Positions 1 through 11,888 of a stretch of DNA of 64,000 nt are shown here, piece after piece (the stretch's first letter is position 1; every line of letters starts with the position of its first letter). The stretch is from Euborellia annulipes (lineage: Eukaryota; Arthropoda; Insecta; Dermaptera; Anisolabididae): assembly GCA_023213315.1 (NCBI GenBank), contig JAKCPI010004415.1:124001-188000 (forward strand). Reading direction: 5' to 3'. Made by a program: the position numbers and the translations under genes. The notes under the pieces were generated by a model, which saw only the letters and a program-made list of their open reading frames with translations, made no database searches and was not told where the DNA came from.

Positions 1-60
1 AGGGCCCAGCTGTTGTGTATCAAGGAGTTAATACTAATATATGTAGAGGGGTGGGCATTA

Positions 61-660
61 GAGTGGGTCACTTTTTTTTTGGAGCGAAATGTAATACCCG
101 GCAAAGGGTGTGCCACCCACATGGACATTAAATACATACAGTAATAAATTTTTTTTTCAAATCGGACAATATCTCAAAAATTTCGACTGAAATCCCGAAA
201 TTGTCATTAAGTTTAGTTGGGTTATAAATCGACCATATTTTTGGATAACGAGATGTCACTTGCGATGAAAACTGACATTCTAGCCTCAAAATGCCAGTTA
301 TATGCCCCTGGGAGGGCCAGAGATGCATCCTTTGGGCGCTTAATTGAACTGAATTTGCCCCGTTTTCGGCCCCAGAGGATGCATCTCTGACCCTTCCATG
401 GGCATATAACTGGCATTTTGAGGCTAGAATGTCAGTTTTCATCGCAAGTGACATTTCGTTATCCAAAAATATGGTCAATTTATAACCAAACTAAACTTAA
501 TGATAATTTTGTGATTTTCAGTCGAAATTTCGAAATATTGAGGTAAAAATTCTCACAGAAGATATTGTCCGATTTGAAAAAAAAAAAATGATATCTGTAA
601 TGTCCATGTGGATGGGCCACTTTTGCCGGGTATTAAAAAAAGTGGCAAAACGACCCACAC
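61..660. mobile_element. Foldback MITE of Tc1/mariner type, 600 bp
   Basis: The two halves are inverted copies about 300 bp long around a short centre near 336-372. The ends are GAGTGGGTCACTTT on the left and, read inward from the right, GTGTGGGTCGTTTT. Each end is flanked by TA (59-60 and 661-662), the target duplication of Tc1/mariner-superfamily transposases. There is no transposase gene, so it is non-autonomous. Apparent open frames inside it are by-products of the palindrome. A similar TAGAGTGGGTCA motif occurs near 5566 without a partner. Confidence 0.8.
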
Positions 661-1034
661 TAGTGGGCGTTAACGACAACTTCTGTAGCGGCATCATTGG
701 TGTTGAAGATTTCAAATTTTGCCTTTTTTTTATTAAAATGAAGTTGAGGAAACAAATCCTTGACCATTGGTATGTCTTAATGAAGAGGTAGAAATGTCAA
801 TAAGTTGAAGCGTTCTGCTTCTTAGGGGTGGGAGGGAAGTGAGAGAGTGACAGCCGATTTTACACACAGAAATTTGGTTGGTGTGATGTACCACCCTCCA
901 AGGATGGTTTGGGCGAAGCTTTCCTAGTGGGGATCTTTTAGGCGGCGATGGGTTGAAACTCAAGGGGCGAGCGCTCCCCGCCTGCATAGGCAAATGGAAG
1001 TTTGATAATGTAATGTAAAATTGCTTCTTTCAAT

Positions 1035-1095
1035 AAGATAAAGGTAGTCCGTCAGCCGCGAAAGCGGAAAGTCCTGGTTCGAATCCAGGGTATGT
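1035..1095 (+). repeat. tRNA-like / SINE-head fragment
   Basis: Contains a perfect five-pair TpsiC-like arm (CCTGG TTCGAAT CCAGG) and a small upstream hairpin, but no acceptor stem can be closed. Best read as a fragment of a tRNA-derived SINE head rather than a functional tRNA. Confidence 0.35.
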
Positions 1096-2035
1096 GATAT
1101 GCCCAATAAAAACACAAATTCATCTCACAAATTTTCCTTATCTTCTTATTTACAGTTTTTAGTTGTTGTTTGAATAATAGCCTACTCCAACTTTTTTAAA
1201 AAAAGCTCTACTAGTTAATTAATAAAAGAAAAAATCATTTTGTGGTTTTATGAAAACCACGATGCAAGTGAAACTTTTTTTCGGATCGTAGGTGTTTAAC
1301 TGAAAATTATCAAAAAATTATTTAATTAAGGGTATTAAAATCGCGTTTTTAATCTTAACTTAGTAATTGGAAAATGGGAAATCAATAGACGCATGTTAAA
1401 AACTGAGAACAATATTTATTTAGCAATTGAAGATTTTAATCATTTTAATTTATTTTGAAAATTATATTTTATCAATTTAAAAATTGAATAATTAAATCAC
1501 AATTATGTTTTTTATAATTCGTCATATATATTAAATTTCAACTTTCCTATTTTTGTCGTCATGGCTTTTAGCGTCACGGCCTTTGACGTCATGGCTTGTA
1601 ACGCGACATGCTGATAGAAGAGCGAAAAAATTTGAGAGGATCAAATAAAAGTTCCACTTTAAAAAAAATTTTAAAGAAATTTTTAACCAAAATAAAGGTG
1701 CCTTCGCCGCCCTTTTGGGTTAGCTGACTTCCTGAGTGTCTGCCCTGTTTATAGTCTTGACAATAGCAGCTAGTTCTCTAGCCAACTGTGTAAACTGCTG
1801 ATATTACTTGTTGCTGTTTGTTCATTTAATAATGTCTCTAGACAGCAGGGCTCAGCACTTGGCAAGATGTTCTACCAATGTTTGTATTCCCTATATTTGA
1901 TTTATATTTGACATAAAACAATATTAAGTTTATTTTAATAATATATCTATATACTCAACCTATCTATTAATAAAAATAAAATGAAATTTAAAAGTAAAGG
2001 ATCTATAATCTTTTTCTTTTATAAAAACAAGACGC

Positions 2036-2309
2036 CCTCGGGCTTGGTGTGGTGGCTAACGTGCTGGCCTTCTAAAGCAAGGATCGCGGGTTCGAATCCT
2101 AGGAAGTTCTATTATTTTATTTAACCCATTTGGATATCAAATGGCTAAAATAAGAATGCCTGGACCCCAAATATATATATTAAATAAAAATACGGTTATC
2201 GTTTAAAGTCTTATATGGCCTGAGTTGCCAAATAGAGTATGAGCATGTGTGTGTGAGTGTGAGTGTGAATCGGAAAAAAGTGTAAGTGCTTAAAAAAAAA
2301 TAAAAAAAC
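2036..2309 (+). repeat. tRNA-derived SINE, family B (full length)
   Basis: The head has an A-box-like GGCTAACGTGCTGG and a B-box GGTTCGAATCC, the internal promoter parts of RNA polymerase III. The body includes a CCTGGACCCCAAATATA segment and TATATGGCCTGAGTTGCC, followed by a GT-rich stretch and an A-rich tail. Related copies occur near 16806 (minus), 38383 (minus), 43035, 47105 and 48830. Confidence 0.75.
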
Positions 2310-3050
2310 AAGACCACTTTATTTCAAATTTTATTTTTTAGAGAGGAGGGATATAATTTTTTACTTTTATTTGTCCTAAATTTTTTTTTTTAAGAATTGT
2401 AATTTATTCTGCATTTTTTGACCGGCTGAATTTTACTCTTTATGATATTTATAATTTACAAAATATAGTATTGATTTATATAAAAATCGTGCTCATATAT
2501 CACTTATTGTTAACGTAGAAATATTCAAGTATGGAAAAGTTCAAATTCAAAACAAAAACAAGTTAAACCCTCTTTAAGCTCTAAGTAGCCCTCCAAGTAT
2601 TGAGGGACGGTAGCCCTTCAGATGCAAATCCAACAGCAACTTGTAACTTGTGGTGAATCATCTCTCTGGTGGCATCCATTAGGCTTTTCGAAGAGGATCT
2701 CGGTTGCTATTCCAAAACTAAACAATCAAAACTTTCAAAATTAAACTCTATGAATATTTATTGAACGAACGAAATTGGAACAAATGTTGGAAATATAATT
2801 AATATTAATTATAAAATAATAGCCATCAGAGGCATGAATGTAGATGGAAATTATTTCCATAGCAAAATGAAAAAATTCCTGTTGCCAATTGCAATTGATT
2901 GTAATGCTTTTGAAATAATCGATAAATTATCCAATCCTGTGTTAAAATTAAAAGATATATCCAAAAATTAGAAATTTTAAGATTTTAATTAAAAAAAGAT
3001 AAAGTCTTAAATTGGAACAATCGCTAATAAATAACACTCACAGCTTTGTT

Positions 3051-3293
3051 AGATATACCGTGTAGAGAAAGATATTGGACAAGCTCGCGTCTACCTGGCT
3101 TTTGAGCCTTACGCATAGGCAACCATTTACAACAGTCTGTATAGTTAGTTGCTTCCAAATGGACATGTCCCCTGCAGGGTTCTCTTAACAACAACTCAAT
3201 ATACAGACTTTTGTAAATGGTTGCCTATGCGTAAGGCTCAAAAGCCAGGTAGACGCCAGCTTGTCCAATATCTTTTATCTGCACGGTATATCT
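3051..3293. repeat. Foldback element of 243 bp
   Basis: Inverted arms begin AGATATACCGTG and end CACGGTATATCT. They run through a GCGTCTACCTGGCTTTTGAG segment with few mismatches, around a spacer near 3145-3195. No coding capacity. Read as a foldback MITE of unknown superfamily; a target duplication is not clear. Confidence 0.7.
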
Positions 3294-4561
3294 CTATGAC
3301 TTAGTTAAGTTTAAAAAGAATCGAGATGTTTTGAATACTAATATCTAATTCAAATATATAAATCCCGAAAATATTTAACTATAAAGTCTTAATATTTTTA
3401 TTTTTTGTTTTATTTCTTAAGTTCACAGGGTAATTCAATATGCCTACTCTTTGTTTGATAGAAGATAGAGAAACAAAAAAGTCTGTAAAAAAAGAACGGT
3501 GTAGTGAACGATTATCAGGAGCCATATTTATTTTAGAAAAAACGTTTGGAATCAAATTCATAATTACTATATTTTGTAAATCGTTTAGTCACATAAATTA
3601 TTTCGCCTTATAATCGTCTCCTTTTGATGAAAGTCAAAAACCTACAGTATTTATAACTGTGATTAAGGTAAAAGATAAAATATAAATTGAACATCCAGAC
3701 AATTTGTCCATTTTAAATAAAATCATGCAAAATTTTATTTCTTTAATATTTTATCATCTATTCTATTCAAGACAATCATTAGCTAAGTTATTAAATCTTA
3801 CTAAAACGATTAGTCTAGTTGTTGAAATTGTTTTCGTACTTTCTCTCAAAGCATACAAACAGAAACTTTACACAATTATATCACAAATATAAGTTAGTGT
3901 ATAATGCCTTGGGCAGGAGCTTAGAAAGCGAAATCGAAGAACGCTAAAAAACTTAAATGGCTTTAAACAATAGACAAACAATAAAATGAATTATATATCA
4001 AACTTATTTAAGAATATTTAAAAGAGGAAGAACTTTAAATTGAGTCAAAACATCTTGCAGTGTCCAAAAAAATTATCAATTAACTGAGATGGAGTTTCTC
4101 TTCTGGAGGTTCCACTCACGTGATGAAAAGTTTTTCCCTTTTTTGAGTATATGGCTTAAATTAATAATACTTAAATATTTTTTATTATTTTCCAGCCTTT
4201 GACCAAGGTGAAGGGGCCAATGGTCATTCAGCCCCCACTTTTTACAAAATATCTTTTAAAAAAACATAATAAAAAACTTTTAAGTTAGCGAAATGTCAAT
4301 TTAAAAATTAAAAAGGAATCTTTAGATTCAAGTTCTGTTAAGAGGGGATTTAATTATTAATTGCCATCACCACGTAAAAAATAATTCTTTTTGCCTTTTC
4401 ACATCTATTTTCCAACTTTTTTTTGCAATTTATTTTTTTTTATTTTATTTTTTCAATATTGTTTATATCACCTTTTTAAGATTAGAATTCAGAGTGAAAA
4501 AGATATAGGAAGAGCCTTTAAATCTCTTGGGATGGTTTGATGGAATTGATTTCGAGCTCAC

Positions 4562-4630
4562 CTGTGCAGGTGCCCATCCAGACGTCGATGGCTTTCACGT
4601 AAGACACTTGGGGCAATCCACTCTGGATAC
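4562..4630 (-). CDS. Receptor exon g: M2-M3 loop and start of M3
   Basis: Minus-strand 69-bp exon (acceptor CTACAG, donor ACAG|GTGAGC). With the G from exon f it encodes GIQSGLPQVSYVKAIDVWMG followed by TCT. This is the conserved M2-M3 linker (LPxVSYxKAIDxW), where agonist binding is transduced to the pore, and the first turns of M3. It leaves one base for the next exon, which I could not find in 1-4561 and which is probably outside the window. The 10.1-kb intron between exons f and g carries the LINE insertion. Confidence 0.94.
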
Positions 4631-6179
4631 CTGTAGGGGCATAGATTAAGTACAAAACTATCATGTCAATCACAGACATCTGCTCTTGGATAAAAAACAA
4701 AATATTCTATCATATTAGTGGAAAAATCGTCGGAAAGAAATTTTTTTTTTTTTTATCTTTGGAAATATTCTCATAAATTATAAAAAAAATAATCTTCTAT
4801 TAAAAAATATTTGTGAGAGATAAATTCAATAGATCTAAAGAAAAAATTAAACTAATTTGAGTACAAAATGAATGCTTTTGCTTTTTGAAAAATGTCATTA
4901 TTTATGAATGAAAAATATGTAATTTCGGGCCCCCAATGCAATACCTGATGGCTCAAACCATAATTTTTCAATCTGGCGATTTTATCTAGTTAATTATTTA
5001 TCATTAGAAATTTAAAGAGAAAATAATTTTTTTCCCAAAAGTCCCCCTAATGAAGTCAAAAGCTGATATAAAAAGAAATGATTTATTAAAATAGTTATTA
5101 AAAAAAAAGCAATATTTGTAAATGAAAAAATTTAATAATTATTATTCTCTTTAGAATATTATAATAAATGAAAAGTTTTTTTAATGAATTTCAATTATTT
5201 CTACGAAGTAGAAAGCTAATTTTATAAAATAACATTTTTTTAAATTTCTTCTTGTTTATTCATATTTAATTTAGAGCAGGTGGATAAATATCAAATACTC
5301 AGAAATGGAAAAAAAATCATAATTTTATCTTATAATGCATAACTTAGGCGTATTATTTTATAATATTGAAACCAATTAGTCAAAAGTGAAAATCCTCTTT
5401 CACTCACCCTTTAATGTAAAAAATGAATAGATAATTGAGTAAATGAATGTTTAAATAAAAAAATGAAAAGATGAATGGAAAACTGAATAAATGAAGATAT
5501 GAATGTTTAAATTCCGAGGGCAGGAGGAATGAATACATGAGAAAAATAGAAAGATTAGAGTGGGTCAAAAATTTTAAATGAACAAATAAAAGGATGAAAC
5601 AAATAAAAATTTAAAAGGGAATATTTTATTTACTGAATTCATATTCAAAGAAAATAAATTAATTACATAAAAACTTTTTTGAGCATTTTTTAATCCTTTT
5701 TTTAAAATTATCCTTTAATATGGTCAAAACAAAATATGAGAAAAGCCACATAATTAGGGGAAAAAATGATTTATGCAAACTTTCTAGTTAAATATTGTTA
5801 TTTCCGCTTTCAACTTAAGTGAAGGTCAAAGAGCTCATTTTTTACAAAAATAAATTTATTTACATGCTATTATGTGATATTTTGGAGGTTATTTACTAAT
5901 CCCATCAGTAGAGTTCTCCTAACCATAATTATTAGTTTGGCCATAAAATTATTTTATAATAAAATTAACAAGGATCCAATTCTTTCATTTTCTCAAATTA
6001 AAGAATTGAACATAAAAGTTAGTAGCTTTAATAAATTTATTTAAAAATTATATAAATAAATGGGATACATAAAATAACAACAAAAATTAAAATCATGTAG
6101 TAAAAAGGAGACAGCAAATTTTACAATAGAAACTATCATTAATTACAGGGACGGATTAATGCGATTATGTCGGTGGGGG

Positions 6180-6305
6180 CGGTTTTTTTCGGCATCGGAG
6201 GCCATTTAGAACCCTTCTTCTTTTTATTTAAATTGATTGATAGCCAATTCAATTTAAATAAATTTTGTCGCATGGAAGGGGTGCGAACTCAGTGGATGGG
6301 GGGGG
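6180..6305 (-). repeat. SINE family A fragment, minus strand
   Basis: Read on the minus strand it ends with a CCTCCGATGCCGAAAAAA tail and carries the body segment shared with copies near 6433, 37955, 49637 and 54931, including AATTGGCTATCAATCAATTT. The promoter head is degraded. Confidence 0.55.
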
Positions 6306-6432
6306 GGAGGGTGGAAGATTCAATTTACAGGAAGACCTCTCTGGAGGATGAAAATTTTTTAAATAATACCTTCAAATACTAATTTGTGATAAGCATTATT
6401 ATCGTCCTTATTTAAATATATTATTTGAAATT

Positions 6433-6595
6433 AAAAGGCTCCTGGGGCGTAGATCAGAGGTAGAGATCTCGCCTCTTGTGCTAGGAGTCAATGGTTCGAT
6501 TCAGGTTCCGGGAGATAAATTTTTTTTTAATTTTATTGACTAGAAAAAATAGTAGGAGCCTCGACTCAATGGTCTCATATGCCGAAAAAAAAAAA
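6433..6595 (+). repeat. tRNA-derived SINE, family A
   Basis: The head contains GTAGATCAGAGGTAGAGAT (A-box region) and GGTTCGATTC (B-box), followed by a body ending ATGGTCTCATATGCCGAAAA and an A-rich tail. Family A is distinguished from family B by this GCCGAAAA 3' end. Confidence 0.65.
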
Positions 6596-7145
6596 GAAAA
6601 ATGAATAAGGAATTAATTAATTAAATAGTTTAAGATAAATAAAAATACTCGGTTATTTGTTTCAAATTATTTTTTTGCCTGTTTAACCGAAGGCCACTAA
6701 AAAAAAACTTAAAAAAAATTATTTATTGGCTATAAATAATTTGAAACAAATAACTGTTTTTATTTAGGCCTATATATAAAATGTTTCAAGAAGAGCAAAC
6801 GGTCGAAATCTTAAATTTTGGTTTAATATTTTGGTTATGTAGACTATTTTTCTACACATTGATCAAAAATTCAGTTTTTAACATGGATTTTATTTAAATT
6901 CATCGGGAAACTAAAGCCCTATAAACTGATGGAGTTCTGAGGGATCACGCATATTGCGAGGTATAATTTATGAACCTCTCAGCAGATACATTGCTACGAA
7001 TGTTGAGTGCATCCGTCACTTTCTCCCTATTATATAAAGGACATTCTCCTCTCCATGTTTGGCTACAATTCATTCTTTCATAGCAATGTCTAAAGGTTGT
7101 CAAACAATAAAAACCGGTAGACCAACAACAACGCTGTCGACTCGG

Positions 7146-7920
7146 CTGTTGTATTTCATTTATCTCGCAAAAAAAAGTTCATGAAAAGTTGAAAATGAAA
7201 CTATTCTGTCAGTGGCGTAAGTATATTGATTGGCGCCCCTCCGCCCTCCTCCCCGAAAGCAACAATAATGTCGCCCCCACCAAAAAAAAAAAAATTAAAA
7301 AATATATTTGTCGATATAGAATTCCAAAAATTTTAAATTTAAATACATTTTATTATGATAAAAAATATTTAATAAATATATAGTTTGGACGGAAAGTGGT
7401 GTAGGTTTTACGTAAAACATATTTTTACGTAAAATTATTTAATATATGTGAGGTTTCACTAAGTTTTTTTTTTTTTTAATTCAAATTATATACAAAATTT
7501 TATTGATTCAATAAACGCAACTCTCCCTACAGCTAAAATGATGCTCCCAAATTCTGACGGTCCTGGGCAAATACCCTCCCCCCTAGAGCAGGCGCTTTTT
7601 TTACTTTGTGTCTATCACGTTGATTATTTGTTGAACAGTTTTATTTAGATATATCTTTCTTTCTTAATGAATTGTAAAATTTATTTTGATGATTATGTCT
7701 TAACTACATTTTATTTTGTAAATTCGATCTTCCAGAAAAAAAAAAAATATTGAATTTAAACACCTTTTTTTTACAACTCTCATTGTAACTTCATTCGTAA
7801 ATGGTTATTGTTTCTATTTGGTATATGTGGAGAAGAAATAAGAAATGAAAAAATGTGTTTTCAAAAACCCTATAAATTTTCACTATTAATAATAGATGAT
7901 GGATTCATCTTGATCTTGGT

Positions 7921-7924
<4 letters not shown>
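7146..7924. repeat. Long direct repeat flanking the LINE, left copy (779 bp)
   Basis: Starts CTGTTGTATTTCATTTATC and ends GATCTTGGTTATA. It recurs at 12615-13391. By eye the only differences are homopolymer lengths: an A-run of 13 versus 12, a T-run of 14 versus 15 and an A-run of 12 versus 10. The copies abut the LINE 3' tail on one side and its 5' end on the other, which is the geometry of a target-site duplication. The sequence itself is AT-rich with no convincing gene. Confidence 0.9.
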
Positions 7925-7960
<36 letters not shown>

Positions 7961-8091
7961 CTTTATTCATTTTAAAATATTTCTTTTAAAATTGATACAT
8001 TGCTAATTAAACATTTCAAAGCTTAAGACATTGGTTTTATTTAAACCGTATGTCTGGTCAGAGATACATTTAATTTTAAGTTCATTTGTTT

Positions 8092-11000
8092 TCATGAGAA
8101 GTTGAATTCCTGCACTAGGCTCCATCTGAACTTCCATGCTTCAGCTGCGTACTCCGCCAGGGCCCTCCAATCCAGTCCATTTAAAAAATCAAAGAATTCC
8201 TCTTTTGAGAGAAATCTTTTTTTCAGCCATTTCTGCCTGGCATCCGCCAGGATTGGACATGCCGCCACGAAGTGAAAAATATCTTCTCTTTCATTGCAGT
8301 TGCAGAGGCTACATCTGTAGTCTCTTCTCAGCCATGGCTTATAGTTTAGGTCGACTGCCTCTCCTCGTAGCTTCATGATCCACCTAATGTCCTTAGGCCT
8401 GAGACGCTCAGACATATAGCCATTCTCCCCCAGGTTCCAATTCAGTGTTTTATATATTAGATGGAACTCCGCTGAGGCAGCATCTTTCCTCGCTTCTTCC
8501 ATGTAGTCATCTCCCAGCCGTTGAACAATATCCTGCATCATAAGCTTCCAGTCCTGATACGATATTTCATCTTGGGGTATTGTTATGTCCCATTTGCTGG
8601 CTAGATTTTTTAGCTCCTTGAACCAGGCAATATCTCTTCTTATGATTTCTTTGGCCAAAACTTTAGGGTATCTATTCTCTGGCATTTTTAACACCTTGAG
8701 TATGTAGTTTACATGCAAGCCCATTGTATATGTGTGCATAGCTGTTAGTCCTGTTTCCAATCTTAAGACGTAGTCGGGTGTATTATACGGGAGACGAAAT
8801 ACCTTTTTCACAAATGCCTTCAATAGTTTTTCTGGGTCTTCATATTTTTTATATCCCCATATTTGCCCAGCATAGCACATAATTGATCTTGCTACCGCTG
8901 TGAAGGTTGCATATTTAGCTGAGAGTGGTGTTCGATCGTTGTTAATTATTATATGCAGTCCCTGATGCAATGCCATCTTAGCCGAAGCTAGTTTTTCTTT
9001 TAGATGAGGGAAGAAGCTCAGTTTTGGCGTTAGAGTCACTCCTAGATATTTATATCTATTAACGATTTCTACTGGGTTGTTCTTGAATTTCCATTTTTCT
9101 ACTTCACTCAATCTGCCTCCCTTTCTGAAGACCATTATTTTGGATTTTTCCAGGTTGACTTTTAAATTCCATAGTTCGCAGTATTTCTCTAAATTGTTTA
9201 TCATTTTCTGGAGTCCCTCTCTAGTCTCACTGACGATCACTAGATCGTCCGCGTATAGGAGAATCCGGATATTGAGATCCCCCACCGTTACTCCTCCCTC
9301 CAGAGCGTCTCCAAGATCGTCGATGAACAACGCAAAGAGTAAAGGGCTGAGGAGGCACCCCTGGCGAAGCCCGGTCCCCGTCCTGAAGTCATCCGTGACG
9401 CCACCATTAGTCCACACTCCTGATTTCGTGTCCTTGTTCAAATTCTTAAGGCACCTCAACACCTTAGTAGAAAGACCTTTGCACGTCAGTTTGTATAGTA
9501 GTGCTCCTCTATCCACGGTATCAAAGGCTGCAGTCAAATCCACAAAGAAGCAGTACAATTTCCCCTCTCTCTCAAGGGTTCTGATCTGCACGATGCTCAT
9601 CAGATTAAACAGGTTGTCCATAGTGGAATATCTCTTCCTAAATCCCGCTTGTGCTTCATCCAACAGGTTACTTGCCTCTACCCAATTATTTAGCCTCTGC
9701 AGGATCAATCCCGTGAAAAGTTTAGAAATTGAGTTCATAAACGAGATTCCCCTATAGTTTCCTGCTATATTTGGATCCCCCCTCTTGAGTATTGGGCATA
9801 TTATTGAAGTGTTAAAGGTCTGCGGTATTCTTCCAGTTTCATAAATTCTATTAAAGATATTCAAAAGTTGAATCTTCATTTCTTGAGGTGCATACTTATA
9901 AAATTCAAAGGGGATTCTGTCATATCCTGGTGCTTTATTTATTTTTGCTTTACTTAGGACCAAGTTTAGTTCCGCTAAAGAGAACTCAGAATCCAGGTAT
10001 TGGTCCTCAATATAAGGTTCCGCAGTAGATATATATGATACAGAGATTTTCGGGTTCAGCAGATCCCTAAAATGATTCAGCCATGCAGTAGGGGTTATAC
10101 TACTGCTGTTTAATGTCTTCTTTGATGTCCTGAGTTGATTAACTGCGTTCCAAAATTCTTTTGAATCTTTTGCCCTTAATAGTTTTTCTTCTACTTCTTT
10201 CCTATATTGTATTTTACTCTCTAGGCAGAGTTTTTTGTATTCTTTATTCGCTTCTATATAATTCCGTCTCGCAGTATCTGTATTCAACCTTCTAAATAAC
10301 CTAAGAGATTCAAGTGCACGTTTTCTAGCCTTAAAACACTTTCCATTAAACCACTTGTTTTTTCTTATAAAGCCCCTTTTGGTATCTTCTCTCGTAGACG
10401 CCGCTTTTGAAATGCATCTTCTGATTTGTTCAATATCCTCCTCACATGTGTCATGTTTTCTCTCACCTAGTTGACTATTATTTAGTTCTGCTCTAATTTT
10501 ACCCGCAAAGTTTGCCTCATCGTTTTTGGTCCATATTAGTCTTGGTAGTAGGGAATTGTTTCTCGTATTTTCATTCTTTTCTGTGTTTTGACCCTGCAGC
10601 GACAGTATTAATGGCTGATGATCAGAGAATAACTGGGCGTCGATCCTAAAATCGTTAATCGTCTCAAGACAGCTGCCAGATGCAATGCCCAAATCATTTA
10701 CAGATTTACCCATACTTCCGATGAATGTTAATTCTCCATCAGCATCACTTAGTGTTCGACCATTTAGCACAATTAGCCCAAAATCCTGACACAATTCTAA
10801 TATTTTTCTGCCTCTCTTATTTATTGTTTTATCCTTGGATTTTCTTTCTCGTTGTATTCCTTCTCCTAACGAAGGGAAATTCACCTCCTCTTCAAGTGTT
10901 TGCTCTTCCCCAATTCTGGCATTAGTATCTCCTATTATTATTAGACTTTTCTGAGAATTGTTATTTATAAAGTTGTAGAGGTCAGAATATTCACTTTCCC

Positions 11001-11408
11001 AGTTATTACAATTTATGTATGTTGGTATTATATAAAGCTCTTCCTCTGGGTTCAGTTGAAGTTTTATAAGGTGGAAACTGTCCACGTATTCAAAGGCAGC
11101 GTATTTTAAGGCTGTTTCTTTATTTATTCCGATGATCATTCCCCCACTGGCTCTTCCAAATTTAGATCTCCTCACTGCATCCCTCCACTTGATCAAAAAA
11201 TTTGGGAAATATTTATTTGCAATTTCTCTATCAGTCGTGAAAGTTTCAAGCAAGATGATAATATCAAATTCCCTGACATAGCCGAGGAAAGAGTAATTAT
11301 TAAGTTTGTTTTTGAGGCCAGCAATGTTATAACTTAGTACATTTAAAATCCTTTTACTGTGCTTTTTTGGGTCTGATTCTTTCTTCTCTCCTCCTATAAT
11401 CCTAACGA
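8092..11408 (-). CDS. LINE ORF2: endonuclease, reverse transcriptase, C-terminal zinc-knuckle
   Basis: About 1,105 codons open from a TGA just before the heptamer region to the stop at 8092. The N-terminus reads VLSYNIAGLKNKL then DIIILLETF (Asn and Glu of the APE-type endonuclease), GDTNAR and SDHQPLIL (catalytic Asp/Asn and Asp-His). The RT domain follows: GYDRIPFEFY, AGFRKRYSTMDNLF, FVDLTAAFDTVDR (first catalytic Asp), GLRQGCLLSPLLFALFIDDL, LLYADDLVI (YADD). Near the end C-x2-C...H-x4-C (CSLCNCNEREDIFHFVAACP) is the putative zinc-knuckle. No stop or frameshift is visible. No ATG occurs upstream of the endonuclease motifs; the first Met lies about 35-40 residues after DIIILLETF. A downstream-ATG start would lose catalytic Asn and Glu, so translation by frameshift from ORF1 or by reinitiation is implied. 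Confidence 0.9.
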
Positions 11409-11888
11409 GTTTTTTGGCTCACACTTCACCAGCTCCCTCCCCTCCTCTCCGTCCGTCAGGGCAAATAATACTCTATCGATTTCTAATCTATCTTTTCTCA
11501 AAAAGGATCTTTTGCCTTCGCTTCTTGCTTTTTTTAACCAAGGTATCAATTCCCTTCTTCTCCTTCTTACTTCCTCTGGATAATCATCGTCTATGTATAT
11601 TTTACTATTTCTTCGCTCATTCCTCTTCTTAATTAGCTCCCATTTCTTTCCAGGATTGATCAGCTTAACCTTAATAGGTCTTTCCCTCCCTTCAAACCTT
11701 CTTCCTATTCTATATGCTTTGACCACTAAATTCTCCTCTATCTGTAGATCCTCCCTCAAATACGCTTTCACTCTGTCATAAGTTCTGTCCGAGTCTTCCA
11801 TCTCTTCTTCCGCCATTCCCCTAATGATAACATTATTCTTCCTCTCATTTTCTTCCTTCATTTCATTCTTTTTCTCTATCTCCTCCAA
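11394..11888 (-). CDS. LINE ORF1, C-terminal RNA-binding part
   Basis: This frame follows the A8 run and has no good ATG at its beginning. It encodes a charged linker, then RKNNVIIRGM and VKAYRIGRRFEGRERPIKVK, resembling the RRM-like core of many LINE ORF1 proteins, then a basic C-terminal region (NSKIYIDDDYPEEVRRRRRE, LKKARSEGKRSFLRKDRLEI). It ends NSLGL before TAG. The last codons contain CCA AAA AAC, an A AAA AAC slippery heptamer at 11409-11415, and the ORF2 frame is exactly -1 relative to this one. Confidence 0.8.
   Translation of the reverse strand: MEEIEKKNEMKEENERKNNVIIRGMAEEEMEDSDRTYDRVKAYLREDLQIEENLVVKAYRIGRRFEGRERPIKVKLINPGKKWELIKKRNERRNSKIYIDDDYPEEVRRRRRELIPWLKKARSEGKRSFLRKDRLEIDRVLFALTDGEEGRELVKCEPKNSLGL
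11409..11415 (-). promoter_or_regulatory. Candidate -1 ribosomal frameshift site A AAA AAC
   Basis: Minus-strand heptamer A AAA AAC, in the correct phase in ORF1 (CCA AAA AAC TCG), five codons before the ORF1 stop counting the stop. Slipping back one base gives CTC GTT AGG ATT ATA GGA and leads straight into ORF2. A AAA AAC is one of the most efficient known eukaryotic -1 sites. I see no strong stem-loop or pseudoknot directly downstream. Confidence 0.6.

Larger units (their letters stand above)
663..4561. other. Region 3' of exon g: no coding sequence recognised
   Basis: AT-rich DNA expected to be the next receptor intron. It holds a tRNA-like TpsiC arm near 1035-1095, a SINE (about 2036-2309) and a foldback (3051-3293). 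I searched the minus strand for a continuation of M3 or an M4-like exon and recognised none. 2580-2720 is unusually GC-balanced but has no open frame worth calling. Confidence 0.6.

Noticed and set aside
1035..1095. Functional tRNA gene
   Set aside because: Only the TpsiC-like arm and B-box are clear; no acceptor stem closes.
2580..2720. Possible receptor exon for M3/M4
   Set aside because: No frame gives a membrane helix or family motif, and the splice sites are poor.
9077..9757. Plus-strand 226-codon open frame
   Set aside because: Antisense shadow of the LINE reverse-transcriptase region, with no motif of its own.
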